Positions 53,634 to 63,020 of a stretch of 64,000 nucleotides of DNA are shown here, in pieces; the first letter of the stretch is position 1; every line of letters starts with the position of its first letter. Source of the stretch: Chitinophaga pinensis (GTDB lineage Bacteria > Bacteroidota > Bacteroidia > B-17B0 > Aurantibacillaceae); assembly GCA_945887955.1 (NCBI GenBank), contig CAMCZO010000003.1, positions 26,992 through 90,991 on the forward strand, in the 5' to 3' direction. The notes beneath the pieces are model-generated. The model searched no databases. It was not told the origin of the DNA and saw only the letters and a program-made list of their open reading frames with translations. The position numbers and the translations under genes are program-made.

Positions 53634-53664
53634 CAAATGTAACCAAATATTTATTAGTTAACAA
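53634..53664 (-). promoter_or_regulatory. candidate Bacteroidota promoter for the secreted PKD protein
   Basis: On the - strand TTG (53664-53662), 20 bases, then TACATTTG (53641-53634) matches the -33 / -7 consensus with typical spacing. The start point would be near 53627, giving a leader of about 93 bases before the ATG at 53534. Confidence 0.45.
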
Positions 53665-53789
53665 TAAAAATTAATCTGTTTGAATAGACGTTAATTTTTA
53701 AATTACCATTCGGTTAATTTTATATTTTTTTTTAATTTACCCTTAAATTTATCCACTACATTTACTTAATATATTTATAAAACTAACTT

Positions 53790-55250
53790 ATGAGTAATGA
53801 ATTAAGAAAATTAGAACCAATTTGTCTTTGGAATAAATTCGCTGATTTAAATGGGGTGCCTCGTCCTTCAAAAAAAGAAGAACGAATAATCGAATTTATA
53901 AAAGCATTTGGAAATAGTTTAGGTTTAGAAACGTTTGAAGATCAAATTCGCAATGTAATTATAAGAAAGCCCGCAACACCTGGAATGGAAAACCGAAAAT
54001 CAATTGTGTTACAATCGCATTTAGATATGGTTCATCAAAAAAATAACGATACTGTATTTGATTTTGATGTTCAAGGAATAGAAATGTTTGTAGATAATGA
54101 TTGGATAAAAGCAAAAGGAACAACATTGGGTGCAGATAACGGAATAGGTGTTGCCACAATTATGGCTATTTTAGAAAGTGATACCATTCCTCATCCTGCA
54201 ATAGAGGCATTATTCACGATAGATGAAGAAACAGGTATGACAGGCGCTTTAAATCTCAAGGCAAACATTCTAAAAGGCAGTATACTTTTAAATTTAGACA
54301 CCGAACAAGATGATGAAATTGATATTGGTTGTGCCGGAGGAATAGACGTTACTGCTATTGGCAATTATCAAATGGAAGAATTGCCAGCAGATTATTCTGC
54401 CTGGCGAATCTCTGTAAAAGGATTAAATGGTGGGCATTCAGGAATGGATATTCATAAAGGTTTAGGGAATGCTAATAAAATTATGAACCGATTATTGTAT
54501 AAAGGTTTCGAACTTTTTGGTTTAGCTGTATCAGAAATTAATGGTGGTAGTTTGCGTAATGCAATTCCTCGCGAGAGCGAGTCAATTATAACTTTGCCTA
54601 AAAATAAAATAAATGATTTTAATACTGCTTTTGAACAAATAATAAAAGATATAAAATTCGAATTAAAAACCACCGAACCAACATTACAAATTGGATTGCA
54701 AGAAGTGCCTTTACCAAATTTAATAATGAATTCTGTGTCTCAAATTCAATTAATCAATGCCATTTATAGTGTTTCAAACGGAGTTTATCGAATGAGCGCT
54801 GACATAGATAATTTGGTAGAAACATCAAATAATTTGGCACGTGTTATTGTAAAAGACGGAAAAATTTTCATCGCATGTTTAACCCGTTCTTCGATCGAAA
54901 GTTCTAAAATGGATCTAGCTCAAGCTTTGGAAGCAAACTTCAAAATGGCAAATTTACAGGTAAGTTTTTCTGGTTCTTATCCCGGTTGGACACCAAACGT
55001 ATCATCCCCAATATTAAAAGTATTAACATCAGTTTACGAGCAATTACATCAAAAAAAACCTAAAGTAGTTGCTTGTCATGCTGGTTTAGAATGTGGTATT
55101 TTAGGAAAAAACTATCCTAATATGGATATGATTTCTTTTGGTCCAACTATATTAGGAGCCCACTCGCCTGATGAGCGTGTAAGCATTAGTTCGGTTCAAA
55201 AATATTGGCGTTTTGTATTAGAAATATTAAAAGCAATTCCCTTAAGTTGA
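53790..55250 (+). CDS. pepD: aminoacyl-histidine dipeptidase (M20C)
   Basis: 486 residues, the usual PepD length. The zinc site is visible as SHLDMVHQ (about 75-82), LGADNGIGVA (116-125) and DEETGMTGAL (149-158), where Glu150 is the general base; HSPDERVSI near the end supplies the last zinc His. A lid/dimerisation domain lies in about 190-390 (GGHSGMDIHKGLGNANK). The enzyme cleaves carnosine-like and other Xaa-His dipeptides in the cytoplasm. The 255 bases before it, shared with the divergent secreted-protein gene, hold one promoter candidate for the other strand and nothing clear for this gene. Confidence 0.94.
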   Translation: MSNELRKLEPICLWNKFADLNGVPRPSKKEERIIEFIKAFGNSLGLETFEDQIRNVIIRKPATPGMENRKSIVLQSHLDMVHQKNNDTVFDFDVQGIEMFVDNDWIKAKGTTLGADNGIGVATIMAILESDTIPHPAIEALFTIDEETGMTGALNLKANILKGSILLNLDTEQDDEIDIGCAGGIDVTAIGNYQMEELPADYSAWRISVKGLNGGHSGMDIHKGLGNANKIMNRLLYKGFELFGLAVSEINGGSLRNAIPRESESIITLPKNKINDFNTAFEQIIKDIKFELKTTEPTLQIGLQEVPLPNLIMNSVSQIQLINAIYSVSNGVYRMSADIDNLVETSNNLARVIVKDGKIFIACLTRSSIESSKMDLAQALEANFKMANLQVSFSGSYPGWTPNVSSPILKVLTSVYEQLHQKKPKVVACHAGLECGILGKNYPNMDMISFGPTILGAHSPDERVSISSVQKYWRFVLEILKAIPLS

Positions 55251-55433
55251 TTACTTTATTTTTTTAAAATTTACTCAAATTTTAGTATCTTCAACAAATT
55301 ATTTTAAAACAAATTTTTGCTCAAAATAAATAAATTTAATTTCAAATCGAATAGTAGTATCTAACGATGGAGTTAAAATTTTTTAGAACAAATTTTTTTA
55401 AATAAAAAGTATTAATCTTTAGATAGTTATATT

Positions 55434-56978
55434 ATGAAGGTAGGAATTCCATCTGAAATTTTTCCAAGTGAATTAAGAGTTGCAGCAACACCAAAAACAG
55501 TCAAGCGATTGCAAAAACAAGGTTTTGAAGTTTATATTCAGCATAACGCAGGAATTAAAGCAAATTTTTCAGATCAAGAATTTGAAGAAGCTGGCGCTAA
55601 AATAGTTTCTACTGCTACTGATATTTATGCGAAATCAGACATTGTGTTAAAGGTAAAAGAACCTACAATGGAAGAAATTGACATGATGAAAGAAGGTTTA
55701 GTTTTGTTGAGTTATTTATGGCCAGCACAAAATCAATCATTACTCCAAAAATTAGCGGATAAAAAAGTAAATGCTGTTGCAATGGATGCGATTCCTCGTA
55801 TTTCTAGAGCACAAAAAATGGATGTATTGTCATCCATGGCAAACATTGCAGGATACAGAGCAGTGATTGAAGGATCTTACCATTTCGGAAGATTTTTAAA
55901 TGGACAAATTACTGCTGCTGGAAAAGTAGAGCCAGCTAAAGTATTAGTAATTGGCGCCGGAGTGGCTGGTTTAGCTGCTATTGGTGCCGCTAATTCATTA
56001 GGTGCTATTGTTAGAGCTTTTGATACACGCAAAGAAGTTGCAGAGCAAATCGAATCGATGGGCGCGCAATTTTTAACTGTAGAAATAAATGAAGATGGTG
56101 CAACATCATCGGGTTACTCAAAAGAAATGAGTAAAGAATTCATCGAAGCAGAGATGAAGTTATTTTTAGAGCAAGCCAAAGAAGTTGATATCGTAATCAC
56201 TACAGCTCAAATTCCAGGTAAATCTGCCCCAAAATTATGGATGGATTATCATGTAGCGGCTATGAAACCAGGCTCAGTTATTGTGGATTTAGCAGCTTCA
56301 ACTGGCGGCAACTGTGCTCTTACAAAAAACGGAGAGGTTTATGCAACCGACAATGGAGTTACCATGGTTGGTAAATTAAGTCAATTACCGAGTCAAGCTT
56401 CTCAACTTTATGGAAATAACTTATGTCATTTATTAGATGATATGGGCAAAGCAGAAAAATGGAAAATTGATATGGAAGATGCTGTTGTGTCAAGAGCAAT
56501 GGTAACTTACAATGGTAAAATCAATTGGCCTCCTGCGCCACTTCCTGTTAGTCCAACTGCAGGAGGTGCTAAAAAAGTGATAGCGCCAACAGCAGAAGAA
56601 GTAAAGGCATCTGATGCAGAAAAATCAAAAAAAGCAGCTACTTCCATGCTTATTACTTTAGCAGTAGTTGGGGCAATGCTTTTACTAGTTGGTAAATATG
56701 CACCAAAAGAATTTATTCAACATTTTACGGTGTTCGTATTGGCAATTTTTGTTGGTTGGCAATTGATCACCAACGTTGCACATGCGCTACATACGCCATT
56801 AATGGCTGTAACAAATGCCATCAGTGGAATTATCGTTGTTGGTGGTTTATTGCAAACTACAAATAACATCAATGATCCAGTTACTATAATAGCAGTAATT
56901 GCAATTTTAATCGCTAGCATAAATATTGTAGGTGGATTCTTAGTGACGCACCGGATGTTGAAAATGTTTAAAAAATAG
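55434..56978 (+). CDS. pntA: NAD(P) transhydrogenase subunit alpha (domains I and part of II)
   Basis: 514 residues in one chain. Residues ~1-370 are the NAD(H)-binding domain I, related to alanine dehydrogenase: [17 protein letters not shown] (3-19), and the Rossmann loop [15 protein letters not shown] near 173-187. Four helices follow between ~400 and 510 (domain II part), as in E. coli PntA. With PntB it forms the inner-membrane proton-translocating enzyme that makes NADPH from NADH. In some bacteria the alpha subunit is split in two; here it is intact. The pntB start is 51 bases downstream. Confidence 0.95.
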   Translation: MKVGIPSEIFPSELRVAATPKTVKRLQKQGFEVYIQHNAGIKANFSDQEFEEAGAKIVSTATDIYAKSDIVLKVKEPTMEEIDMMKEGLVLLSYLWPAQNQSLLQKLADKKVNAVAMDAIPRISRAQKMDVLSSMANIAGYRAVIEGSYHFGRFLNGQITAAGKVEPAKVLVIGAGVAGLAAIGAANSLGAIVRAFDTRKEVAEQIESMGAQFLTVEINEDGATSSGYSKEMSKEFIEAEMKLFLEQAKEVDIVITTAQIPGKSAPKLWMDYHVAAMKPGSVIVDLAASTGGNCALTKNGEVYATDNGVTMVGKLSQLPSQASQLYGNNLCHLLDDMGKAEKWKIDMEDAVVSRAMVTYNGKINWPPAPLPVSPTAGGAKKVIAPTAEEVKASDAEKSKKAATSMLITLAVVGAMLLLVGKYAPKEFIQHFTVFVLAIFVGWQLITNVAHALHTPLMAVTNAISGIIVVGGLLQTTNNINDPVTIIAVIAILIASINIVGGFLVTHRMLKMFKK

Positions 56979-57029
56979 AAAGCTTCAACGACACAAATAA
57001 TAAATAATTATAAGAGTTAAAAAGAGATT

Positions 57030-58436
57030 ATGATAGTTATAGGTCAAGAAATTCAAACAGCAGCATATTTATTTGCAAGTATTCTGTTTATTTTAAGTTT
57101 AGGAGGATTAGCCTCTCAAGAATCCGCAAAACGTGGAGTTCTCTTCGGAATTGTAGGTATGATTATAGCAATCATTGCTACCGTTTTAGGTGAGGGAGTG
57201 GAAGGACAAGATTATATTATCGGAGCGATTGCAATTGCTTCTTTAATTGGCATCATCGTCGCACGTAAAGTGGAAATGACTTCCATGCCTCAGTTGGTAG
57301 CCATCTTACACAGTTTTGTGGGAATGGCAGCAGTGATGGTTGGTTTCGGTTCTTACCTTGATCCTGAAACAAAAAAATTAATAGGAGCAGCTCACTCTAT
57401 TCACTTGGTGGAAGTGTTTGTCGGAATTTTTATTGGTGCAATTACTTTCACAGGTTCTATTGTTGCTTGGGGAAAATTAGATGGTAAGATTCCTTCAAAA
57501 CCATGGGCATTTAGCGGACTTCAAATTATGAATATTACGTTACTGATAGCTTGTGTTGTTTTAGGAATATTATTCTGTAAAGCACCTGGAACAGAAGGAA
57601 TGCTTCCTTTATTGATCATGACAGGAATTGCATCTTTCATTGGAGTTGTATTAGTAATGGCAATTGGTGGTGGAGATATGCCAGTGGTTGTTTCTATGTT
57701 GAACTCATATTCTGGTTGGGCTGCATCTGCTGCAGGATTTATGTTAGGAAACGATTTATTAATTGTTACTGGGGCTTTAGTAGGAAGTTCGGGAGCAATT
57801 CTTTCGATGCACATGTGTCATGCAATGAACCGTTCTTTCTTTGCAGTAATTTTTGCTAATGCAACTGCTTCTTCATCACAAGGTGGAGAGAAAAAAGCAA
57901 TTGAAGGAGAAGTAACTGCATTAATTCATGAAGAGGTAGCAACTTTATTAAAAGAAGCTAAATCAGTAGTAATTGTTCCTGGTTATGGTATGGCTGTAGC
58001 AAAAGCACAGTACCCAATTTACGACATGGTTCAAACATTACAAAAAGCAGGTAAAAAAGTAAGATTTGCTATTCACCCTGTTGCTGGTCGTTTACCAGGA
58101 CACATGAATGTATTATTAGCAGAAGCAAATGTTCCTTACGATATTGTTTTGGAAATGGACGAGATTAATGAAGATATGCCAAGTACAGATGTAGTAATGG
58201 TAATTGGTGCAAACGATGTAGTAAATCCAAGTGCACAAGATGACCCTGCCAGTTCGATCTACGGAATGCCTGTAATTGAAGTTTGGAAAGCAGAAAGAGT
58301 AATTATTATGAAACGTTCAATGTCAGCAGGATATTCAGGCGAAGACAATCCTTTGTTTTACAAACCAAACTCAGAAATGTTGTATGGAGATGCTAAAGTT
58401 AGTGTTGAAAAATTATTAGGTTTTTTAAAAGGATAA
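57030..58436 (+). CDS. pntB: NAD(P) transhydrogenase subunit beta
   Basis: 468 residues. The N-terminal ~270 residues hold eight or nine membrane helices (domain II part) with the conserved [17 protein letters not shown] (about 91-107) and [15 protein letters not shown] (about 226-240). The C-terminal ~180 residues are the NADP(H)-binding domain [15 protein letters not shown] (about 314-325), [17 protein letters not shown] and [16 protein letters not shown] (about 392-407), matching the canonical loops. It pairs with the gene upstream. Proton flow is coupled to hydride transfer between NADH and NADP. Confidence 0.95.
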   Translation: MIVIGQEIQTAAYLFASILFILSLGGLASQESAKRGVLFGIVGMIIAIIATVLGEGVEGQDYIIGAIAIASLIGIIVARKVEMTSMPQLVAILHSFVGMAAVMVGFGSYLDPETKKLIGAAHSIHLVEVFVGIFIGAITFTGSIVAWGKLDGKIPSKPWAFSGLQIMNITLLIACVVLGILFCKAPGTEGMLPLLIMTGIASFIGVVLVMAIGGGDMPVVVSMLNSYSGWAASAAGFMLGNDLLIVTGALVGSSGAILSMHMCHAMNRSFFAVIFANATASSSQGGEKKAIEGEVTALIHEEVATLLKEAKSVVIVPGYGMAVAKAQYPIYDMVQTLQKAGKKVRFAIHPVAGRLPGHMNVLLAEANVPYDIVLEMDEINEDMPSTDVVMVIGANDVVNPSAQDDPASSIYGMPVIEVWKAERVIIMKRSMSAGYSGEDNPLFYKPNSEMLYGDAKVSVEKLLGFLKG

Positions 58437-58517
58437 TTTTTAATTTGTAGATGTTTAAGATTGAGTTATTTATAAATCTAATTCGATCAAATCTTTTAAT
58501 TAATTAAAAATTTATTT

Positions 58518-59540
58518 ATGAAAAAAACATTATTTTCTTTGTTTTTGATTTTTGCTTCATTTTCTAAAAATAATGCTCAAGATACTTTTTCTATTCTTGC
58601 CTTCGACTCAATTACTCGCGAAGTAGGGGCAGCAGGAGCTTCTTGTGTAGATCTTTTTAACTATCAAATTACCAATCATTTTATTTGTGAATTGTTTCCA
58701 GGAGTTGGTGCTATTGCCACTCAAGCTAGTTATTTAACGTCTAATCAAATTAACGCCAGAACCAGAATGAATTTAGGCGATTCGCCAAATCAACTTATCA
58801 GCTGGTTAAAAGCTAATGATGTAGGTTTAAATTCATCGGTGAGGCAATACGGAGTGGTTCGAATGATGCATCAAAATGGTATGGCCGATTCGATCCAAAC
58901 CGCTGCTTTTACAGGCACAAATTGTATGAATTATAAAAACCACATATTGGGCCCAAATTATTCTATTCATGGCAATATTTTATTAGGAAAATTGGTGCTC
59001 GATTCTATGGAAGCCCGTTTTAATAGAGAAAAAGGCGATTTGGCATGTAAATTAATGGCAGCCATGCAAGGGGCAAAAATGGTAGGAGCCGATTCGCGTT
59101 GTGCGGCTAATGGATCTTCTTCTTTATTTGCTTTTTTAAAAGTGAGTCCGCCCAACGACACTTTCGATAATCCATCTTTTTTGGTTTCACTCAAAACACA
59201 CGCTAATGCAGGAATTGAGCCGATAGACTCTTTGCAGAAATTATTTAACGCGGTAAAAACCTGTACTTTGGATGATACTGGTTTAAATTCTAATTCTGAA
59301 AATTTAGCAGAACATGTTACTATTTATCCAAATCCCTCTAACCACGAAGTAATTATAAAACTTAATAATTCTAAAACAATTTACGATTATAAATTTCTAA
59401 ATAGTCAGGGCCAGATTATTAGTCAGGGTTCAATTCAATTAGAATTTATTTTAAATACCGAAAAATTTAATAAAGGATTTTATTTTATTGAAATTAGAAA
59501 TGGTCAAAAATCATTTACCCGAAAAATAATTTTGAATTAA
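58518..59540 (+). CDS. secreted DUF1028 protein with type IX sorting domain
   Basis: 340 residues. A signal peptide (MKKTLFSLFLIFASFSKNNA) is followed by a DUF1028 domain (about 22-250), starting DTFSILAFDSITREVGAAGASC with the family's N-terminal nucleophile-like fold; PGVGAIATQASYL and GADSRCAANGSSS are characteristic segments. The last ~75 residues (VTIYPNPSNHEVIIK... GFYFIEIRNGQKSFTRKIILN) form a T9SS type A sorting domain. DUF1028 proteins are thought to be Ntn-hydrolase-like enzymes of unknown substrate. The 81-base gap to pntB suggests its own promoter. Confidence 0.88.
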   Translation: MKKTLFSLFLIFASFSKNNAQDTFSILAFDSITREVGAAGASCVDLFNYQITNHFICELFPGVGAIATQASYLTSNQINARTRMNLGDSPNQLISWLKANDVGLNSSVRQYGVVRMMHQNGMADSIQTAAFTGTNCMNYKNHILGPNYSIHGNILLGKLVLDSMEARFNREKGDLACKLMAAMQGAKMVGADSRCAANGSSSLFAFLKVSPPNDTFDNPSFLVSLKTHANAGIEPIDSLQKLFNAVKTCTLDDTGLNSNSENLAEHVTIYPNPSNHEVIIKLNNSKTIYDYKFLNSQGQIISQGSIQLEFILNTEKFNKGFYFIEIRNGQKSFTRKIILN

Positions 59541-59679
59541 GTTTTTTCTTTTTTGTCTCATTGGGAGAACAACTCTTTGTCTCTGAGCATATATTTTTAT
59601 TTTTAAAATTACAACTAACTTTTAGGTCATTCGCATAGGCACAAAGGGCATTACGTATGGGTATTGTTATGTGACGTAT

Positions 59680-60741
59680 TTAATTTTTTATTATTTTTCG
59701 AATTACGTAATTACCTCTATTTACAACTTTTAAATAGTAGAGACCAGAGTTGAAATGTGATAATGAAATTTCCAATTCTTTATCATTATTAATTTGTTTT
59801 TTTAACAATGTTTTGCCGTCAAGGCTGTAAATCTGTATTTTACAATTCTCTAAGCTAGTTGCTAAATCAATTTTTATATTTTCATTTGTTGGGTTAGGGT
59901 AAATATTTACTTGGAATTTATCTCTTTCATTAACTGTTTCTGTGCCAAGTGAGGAAAAGTTTAATTCGTATAACTTTACATTATCATGATAAGCAATTCT
60001 TGTAACAGATGTATTTAAAGAAGAAGAGTTTGCTTCTCGATAAACACCCCACTTAGCGTATCCTCTTTGTCCGCCAGTACCTGTGCCATGATATGTGATA
60101 ATATTCTTTACAGAACGAACCAAAGTATATGATGCCAAGCCAGGAAGACGTATGTAGTAATTAATATATCCTGTTGTATCTTGAGTCCATAAAACATCAA
60201 TTCTAAAATCAATCCATTGGTTAACATACGGTCGGATATCATTAATTAATTCATTTTGTGAAGATGTAGGCTCCCAAACGAATAGTCCATTTCTTTTGGT
60301 TGCTATTCGTGTTACTACCCCTCCAGTCTCTTTCAGTTGAAAAAGATTATCAGCATAGGGAGCTGCTCCCGTTGTAAACTCCTCCCAATCTTTTAGGTAA
60401 AGACTAAACTCGTATCGATGATGATCACCAGGAAAATAGTTTGCAGCACTAAAATCTAATATATCACTTTCGCTTCGGAAAGCTCCATTTGAAAAATATG
60501 CGCTATCTGTTCTATTGACTTTATGAGCAACTGCATAATTACTGTTATTACCAGAAACCATATATACAGCATCTGTTGCAGGAGCATTGGTTGGGTTCAG
60601 GTCTGCGTATCCAGAGTTTGTTTGATTATTTTCATAATCAGCTATAAAAATTGTATCAACTACTTGAACTTCTGCTAAAGAACAGATTGGAGAAATCAAA
60701 TACCACATAACAGATAAAAAGATTAATTGTTTTTTTTTCAT
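59680..60741 (-). CDS. secreted polysaccharide-lyase-like protein with type IX sorting domain
   Basis: 353 residues. A signal peptide ends near residue 23. The catalytic-like jelly-roll region (about 28-265) carries HHRYEFSLYLKDW (about 106-118), NLFQLKETGG, YVNQWIDFRIDVLWTQD (about 167-183) and GQRGYAKWGVYREANSS (about 223-239), as in heparin-lyase-I-type (PF14099-like) proteins. The final ~80 residues (VNIYPNPTNENIKID ... GLYYLKVVN) form a T9SS sorting domain. It may cleave an acidic glycan outside the cell. No SusC/SusD or other polysaccharide-use genes adjoin it, and family assignment is from memory. Confidence 0.8.
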   Translation of the reverse strand: MKKKQLIFLSVMWYLISPICSLAEVQVVDTIFIADYENNQTNSGYADLNPTNAPATDAVYMVSGNNSNYAVAHKVNRTDSAYFSNGAFRSESDILDFSAANYFPGDHHRYEFSLYLKDWEEFTTGAAPYADNLFQLKETGGVVTRIATKRNGLFVWEPTSSQNELINDIRPYVNQWIDFRIDVLWTQDTTGYINYYIRLPGLASYTLVRSVKNIITYHGTGTGGQRGYAKWGVYREANSSSLNTSVTRIAYHDNVKLYELNFSSLGTETVNERDKFQVNIYPNPTNENIKIDLATSLENCKIQIYSLDGKTLLKKQINNDKELEISLSHFNSGLYYLKVVNRGNYVIRKIIKN

Positions 60742-60783
60742 TTCTATATTGTTTGAATATTTAAGCTGCCATTTGTAATGTTA

Positions 60784-60860
60784 CATAACGTTTTCGGGCT
60801 TGGCGATCGTAGTCCTGTGTTGCGCCTGCGGCAAGGCTATGGCGCTTGCACGCTGTTATG
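60784..60860. repeat. GC-rich imperfect inverted repeat, attC-like or REP-like
   Basis: A 77-base island much richer in G+C than its surroundings begins with CATAAC (60784-60789) and ends with its complement GTTATG (60855-60860). Inside, GCGCC (60822-60826) pairs with GGCGC (60841-60845). It lies at the 3' end of the GYF_2 gene and supplies its last eight codons and stop, as attC sites often do for integron cassettes. No integrase or second copy is visible here, so a chromosomal repeat is the alternative. Confidence 0.45.
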
Positions 60861-61631
60861 GGCATAGTTAATTTTCCTCGTATTGTTTGCTATTGAAGAA
60901 AGAGCTTTAAATTGTTCAGCTAAAAACCTAGTCGAAACAATAATCAAAAAACCATAAATAGGCATTAGTATTATGAAGAGAATCCCCGTTTCCATAAAAC
61001 CTAATCCTAATTGTCGTGATAAATAATAACCTTCATCTCCTAAAATAATAGTCGTCAACAAAGCAACAGAAAATCCTACTATACTTATCCAGATGCCTAC
61101 CCATTCACCAATAGTTTGGATGAGATGTGAAAAAACAGGCGTGGCAACGAATTCATCTCCTTCCACAGAGGTTGTTGTAACTTTTGTTTTTCTATCCCAC
61201 CATAATTGAAAACTGACCCAGGAAACAAATAAAATAATCAACCAAATGATTAAAAATACAATAATAATCTTTCCTTCAGCGTCAAAAATTCTGTTATCTG
61301 CTGCTTTATAGAATACGTAAATAGGGACAACTAGATTTATAACTGCAAAAAGCATGTATAGCCAACTAAATGGATTTCGGAATAAAAGGCCATTATCGAT
61401 ATAATTAATGAACGGCCGAATCGATAAAAAAATATTTTCAGGTAAGCCGGAAATAGACTCAAACTTAGCATTCGTTAAAACAAAATCTGTATCCCTAATC
61501 ATACGCCATTCACCCCAGTCCGACTTCCAAAGTTTAGTGTTAGGTCCTATTTTTTTCTCATTAATTAAGGCTTGTAATTGTTCTCTTGTGTGTTTACCTT
61601 CAAAATTAGGTTTGTCGATGAAGTATTCCAT
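60837..61631 (-). CDS. GYF_2 (DUF4339) domain membrane protein
   Basis: 264 residues. The N-terminal ~50 residues (IDKPNFEGKHTREQLQALINEKKIGPNTKLWKSDWGEWRMI) match the GYF_2/DUF4339 fold with its conserved 'GP-x5-W...W' pattern. Four hydrophobic helices follow (about 85-110, 120-145, 175-200, 215-235). Such proteins combine a peptide-binding GYF-like module with membrane helices; function is unknown. The C-terminal AHNSVQAP is encoded by the GC-rich inverted repeat. An IS3-family element ends only 49 bases upstream of the ATG, so the native promoter may be displaced. Confidence 0.78.
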   Translation of the reverse strand: MEYFIDKPNFEGKHTREQLQALINEKKIGPNTKLWKSDWGEWRMIRDTDFVLTNAKFESISGLPENIFLSIRPFINYIDNGLLFRNPFSWLYMLFAVINLVVPIYVFYKAADNRIFDAEGKIIIVFLIIWLIILFVSWVSFQLWWDRKTKVTTTSVEGDEFVATPVFSHLIQTIGEWVGIWISIVGFSVALLTTIILGDEGYYLSRQLGLGFMETGILFIILMPIYGFLIIVSTRFLAEQFKALSSIANNTRKINYAHNSVQAP

Positions 61632-61680
61632 AAAATATCATTTTAATTTATCGATTTTTGTTTTCGCACCGTTTTTTAGA

Positions 61681-61718
61681 TGTTCTAGCCCCTTATAAAT
61701 CGGACACGGTTTGACAAA
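61681..61718. repeat. terminal inverted repeat of the IS, transposase 3' side
   Basis: 38 bases starting TGTTCTAGCCCC; with one single-base gap, most positions match the reverse complement of 62959-62997, including the outer 12 bases and an inner TGACAAA. Confidence 0.88.
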
Positions 61719-62613
61719 CTTCGGTTATTTGGTTTTCATTTCCTAATTTAATTTTTGATTCATTTTCGTTAAAATCTTTAATAAATTGTTCAGGCGTTCT
61801 GTAATTTAAAGAACCATGTAATCTTTCTTCGTTGTAGCACTTCATAAATCTCCAGATTGCAGATTTCATTTCATCAAATGAGGTGTAATCATTCCTTCGT
61901 AAAAATTTTCTTTCTAAAATACTGTGAAAAGCTTCAATATGACCATCATCTTCAGGTGTTGCTATGTTTGTAAATTCATGGTTAATGTTATGATAATGAA
62001 AATATCCACGCACATCATTTGCAATAAACTGACTACCATTATCATTTCTGATAGTTATTTTTTTAAAGTCATTCAAATAACTTTTAAGTGATTGCCATAA
62101 ATTAATTACATCCATTTTTCGTACGCTACGTTTAAAAACGTGGCCAATCACTTTTCTGCTGTATACATCAATAATGCTTAGTAAGTAGGCATTTCTTCTT
62201 TCTTCAGGTATATAAATGTATTTTATATCCATTTCAAAATAAGTTAGAGGCCTTTCTACTACCGGTTTTCTGAACTTAATAAAATTTCTTTTGCCACTTG
62301 TTCTAATTCTCTGAGGTTTTAAAAGGTTGTAGTTTTTCATTATGCGATAAACCTTTTTTTTATTAATCACAAAGCCATCGATTTTCAACTGTTTAGTTAT
62401 CTTAAAATACCCATAACTTAGAAACTCATGATCAAGCAAATCTTTCACGCTTGTAAGAACTCTTTCTTCAGGCACTGTGTCGTTTTTAAACACCGTTACC
62501 ACGCTTGGCTTTCTTCCTGGCTTGTTATCTTTATTTAAGTAATAAATCACGCTACGTTGTATTTCTGTTATCCTGCAAACTTCTTTTTTCATATAACCTC
62601 TTTCGATAAACAT
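61693..62613 (-). CDS. IS3-family transposase OrfB (DDE integrase domain)
   Basis: 306 residues from ATG 62613, though this frame stays open upstream to the frameshift region (NFSSNREKILVAK precedes the Met), so the working protein is probably an OrfAB fusion. An HTH_21-like region (about 45-95) precedes the rve integrase core. The DDE triad is in FEMDIKYIYIP (about 122-132), IRNDNGSQF (about 187-195) and EDDGHIEAFHSILERKF (about 219-235). C-terminal YNEERLHGSLNYRTPEQF is diagnostic for IS3. It catalyses element excision and insertion. The gene appears intact. Confidence 0.92.
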   Translation of the reverse strand: MFIERGYMKKEVCRITEIQRSVIYYLNKDNKPGRKPSVVTVFKNDTVPEERVLTSVKDLLDHEFLSYGYFKITKQLKIDGFVINKKKVYRIMKNYNLLKPQRIRTSGKRNFIKFRKPVVERPLTYFEMDIKYIYIPEERRNAYLLSIIDVYSRKVIGHVFKRSVRKMDVINLWQSLKSYLNDFKKITIRNDNGSQFIANDVRGYFHYHNINHEFTNIATPEDDGHIEAFHSILERKFLRRNDYTSFDEMKSAIWRFMKCYNEERLHGSLNYRTPEQFIKDFNENESKIKLGNENQITEVCQTVSDL

Positions 62614-62621
62614 TTTCGCAA

Positions 62622-62927
62622 CTAAAATCTTTTCCCGGTTCGAAGAAAAGTTTTTTTTAAAAGCTCTTCTTTGATTTCTACTGTCAAAGCCAGCTTAGCT
62701 ACTAATTTCTTTAGCTGTATATTCTCTTCCTTTAATGCTTTTAGCTCAGGATCTATTTTTGAACCGTAAGATAAGGCCTTGGAACCCCCATTCTGTAATT
62801 TATCTCTCCAACGATAAATCTGTCTGGACGAAACATTATACTTCAAGGATGTTTCTGTAAAGCCAATTTGTTCTGCTTCCTGAACAATCTTTACTTTTTC
62901 TTCTAATGTTAATTTTCTTGTACTCAT
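62622..62927 (-). CDS. IS3-family transposase OrfA (helix-turn-helix)
   Basis: 101 residues. An HTH domain (KVKIVQEAEQIGFTETSLKYNVSSRQIYRWRDKLQNGG, about 11-48) recognises the terminal repeats. A leucine-zipper-like coiled coil follows (ELKALKEENIQLKKLVAKLALTVEIKEELLKK, about 64-95). Translation in this frame stops after TFLRTGKRF, but slippage at the A8 run near its end would enter the OrfB frame. The gene lies just inside the right inverted repeat. Confidence 0.92.
   Translation of the reverse strand: MSTRKLTLEEKVKIVQEAEQIGFTETSLKYNVSSRQIYRWRDKLQNGGSKALSYGSKIDPELKALKEENIQLKKLVAKLALTVEIKEELLKKTFLRTGKRF
62651..62658 (-). other. probable programmed -1 frameshift site (A8) in the IS
   Basis: The - strand reads TTA AAA AAA ACT in the OrfA frame; slipping back one base on the A run gives AAC TTT TCT in the OrfB frame, which is open to its Met and beyond. 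This is the standard means by which IS3 elements make the OrfAB transposase. Confidence 0.8.
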
Positions 62928-62958
62928 AGTTATTTGATTTAAAGTTAATTAATTTAAC

Positions 62959-62997
62959 TTTGTCACTACGAGTCTGATCTATTAGGGGGCTAGAACA
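62959..62997. repeat. terminal inverted repeat of the IS, orfA side
   Basis: 39 bases whose reverse complement begins TGTTCTAGCCCC and ends TGACAAA, matching the repeat at 61681-61718. Confidence 0.88.
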
Positions 62998-63020
62998 TGT
63001 TAGCCTTAGTTTGTTTAAGT

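Larger units (their letters stand above)
61681..62997 (-). mobile_element. complete IS3-family insertion sequence, 1317 bp
   Basis: The element starts TGTTCTAGCCCC at 61681 and ends with the complementary sequence at 62997, following the 5'-TG...CA-3' rule of IS3. It carries orfA and orfB on the - strand with a poly-A frameshift site between them. Length, gene layout and DDE transposase all fit IS3 (IS150-like group). The flanks TTAGA and TGTTA do not match, so no target-site duplication is recognisable. Confidence 0.9.

Noticed and set aside
57521-57814. 97-codon - strand frame inside pntB
   Set aside because: PntB is intact and strongly conserved on the + strand; the reverse frame reflects codon bias in its membrane helices.
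59541-59679. Second attC-like copy near the 3' end of the polysaccharide-lyase gene
   Set aside because: Only a short CATAACA-like match and a small ACGTA/TACGT palindrome are present; the GC-rich core of the 60784-60860 element is missing.
62630-62645. GGTTCGAA near 62637 as a T-loop of a tRNA gene
   Set aside because: It lies inside the IS reading frames and no acceptor stem or anticodon arm can be formed around it. I saw no tRNA or rRNA gene in the window.
61671-63005. TTAG at 61676-61679 and at 63000-63003 as a target-site duplication of the IS
   Set aside because: The two copies are not directly adjacent to the element ends; any choice of ends that makes one flush leaves a base over at the other.
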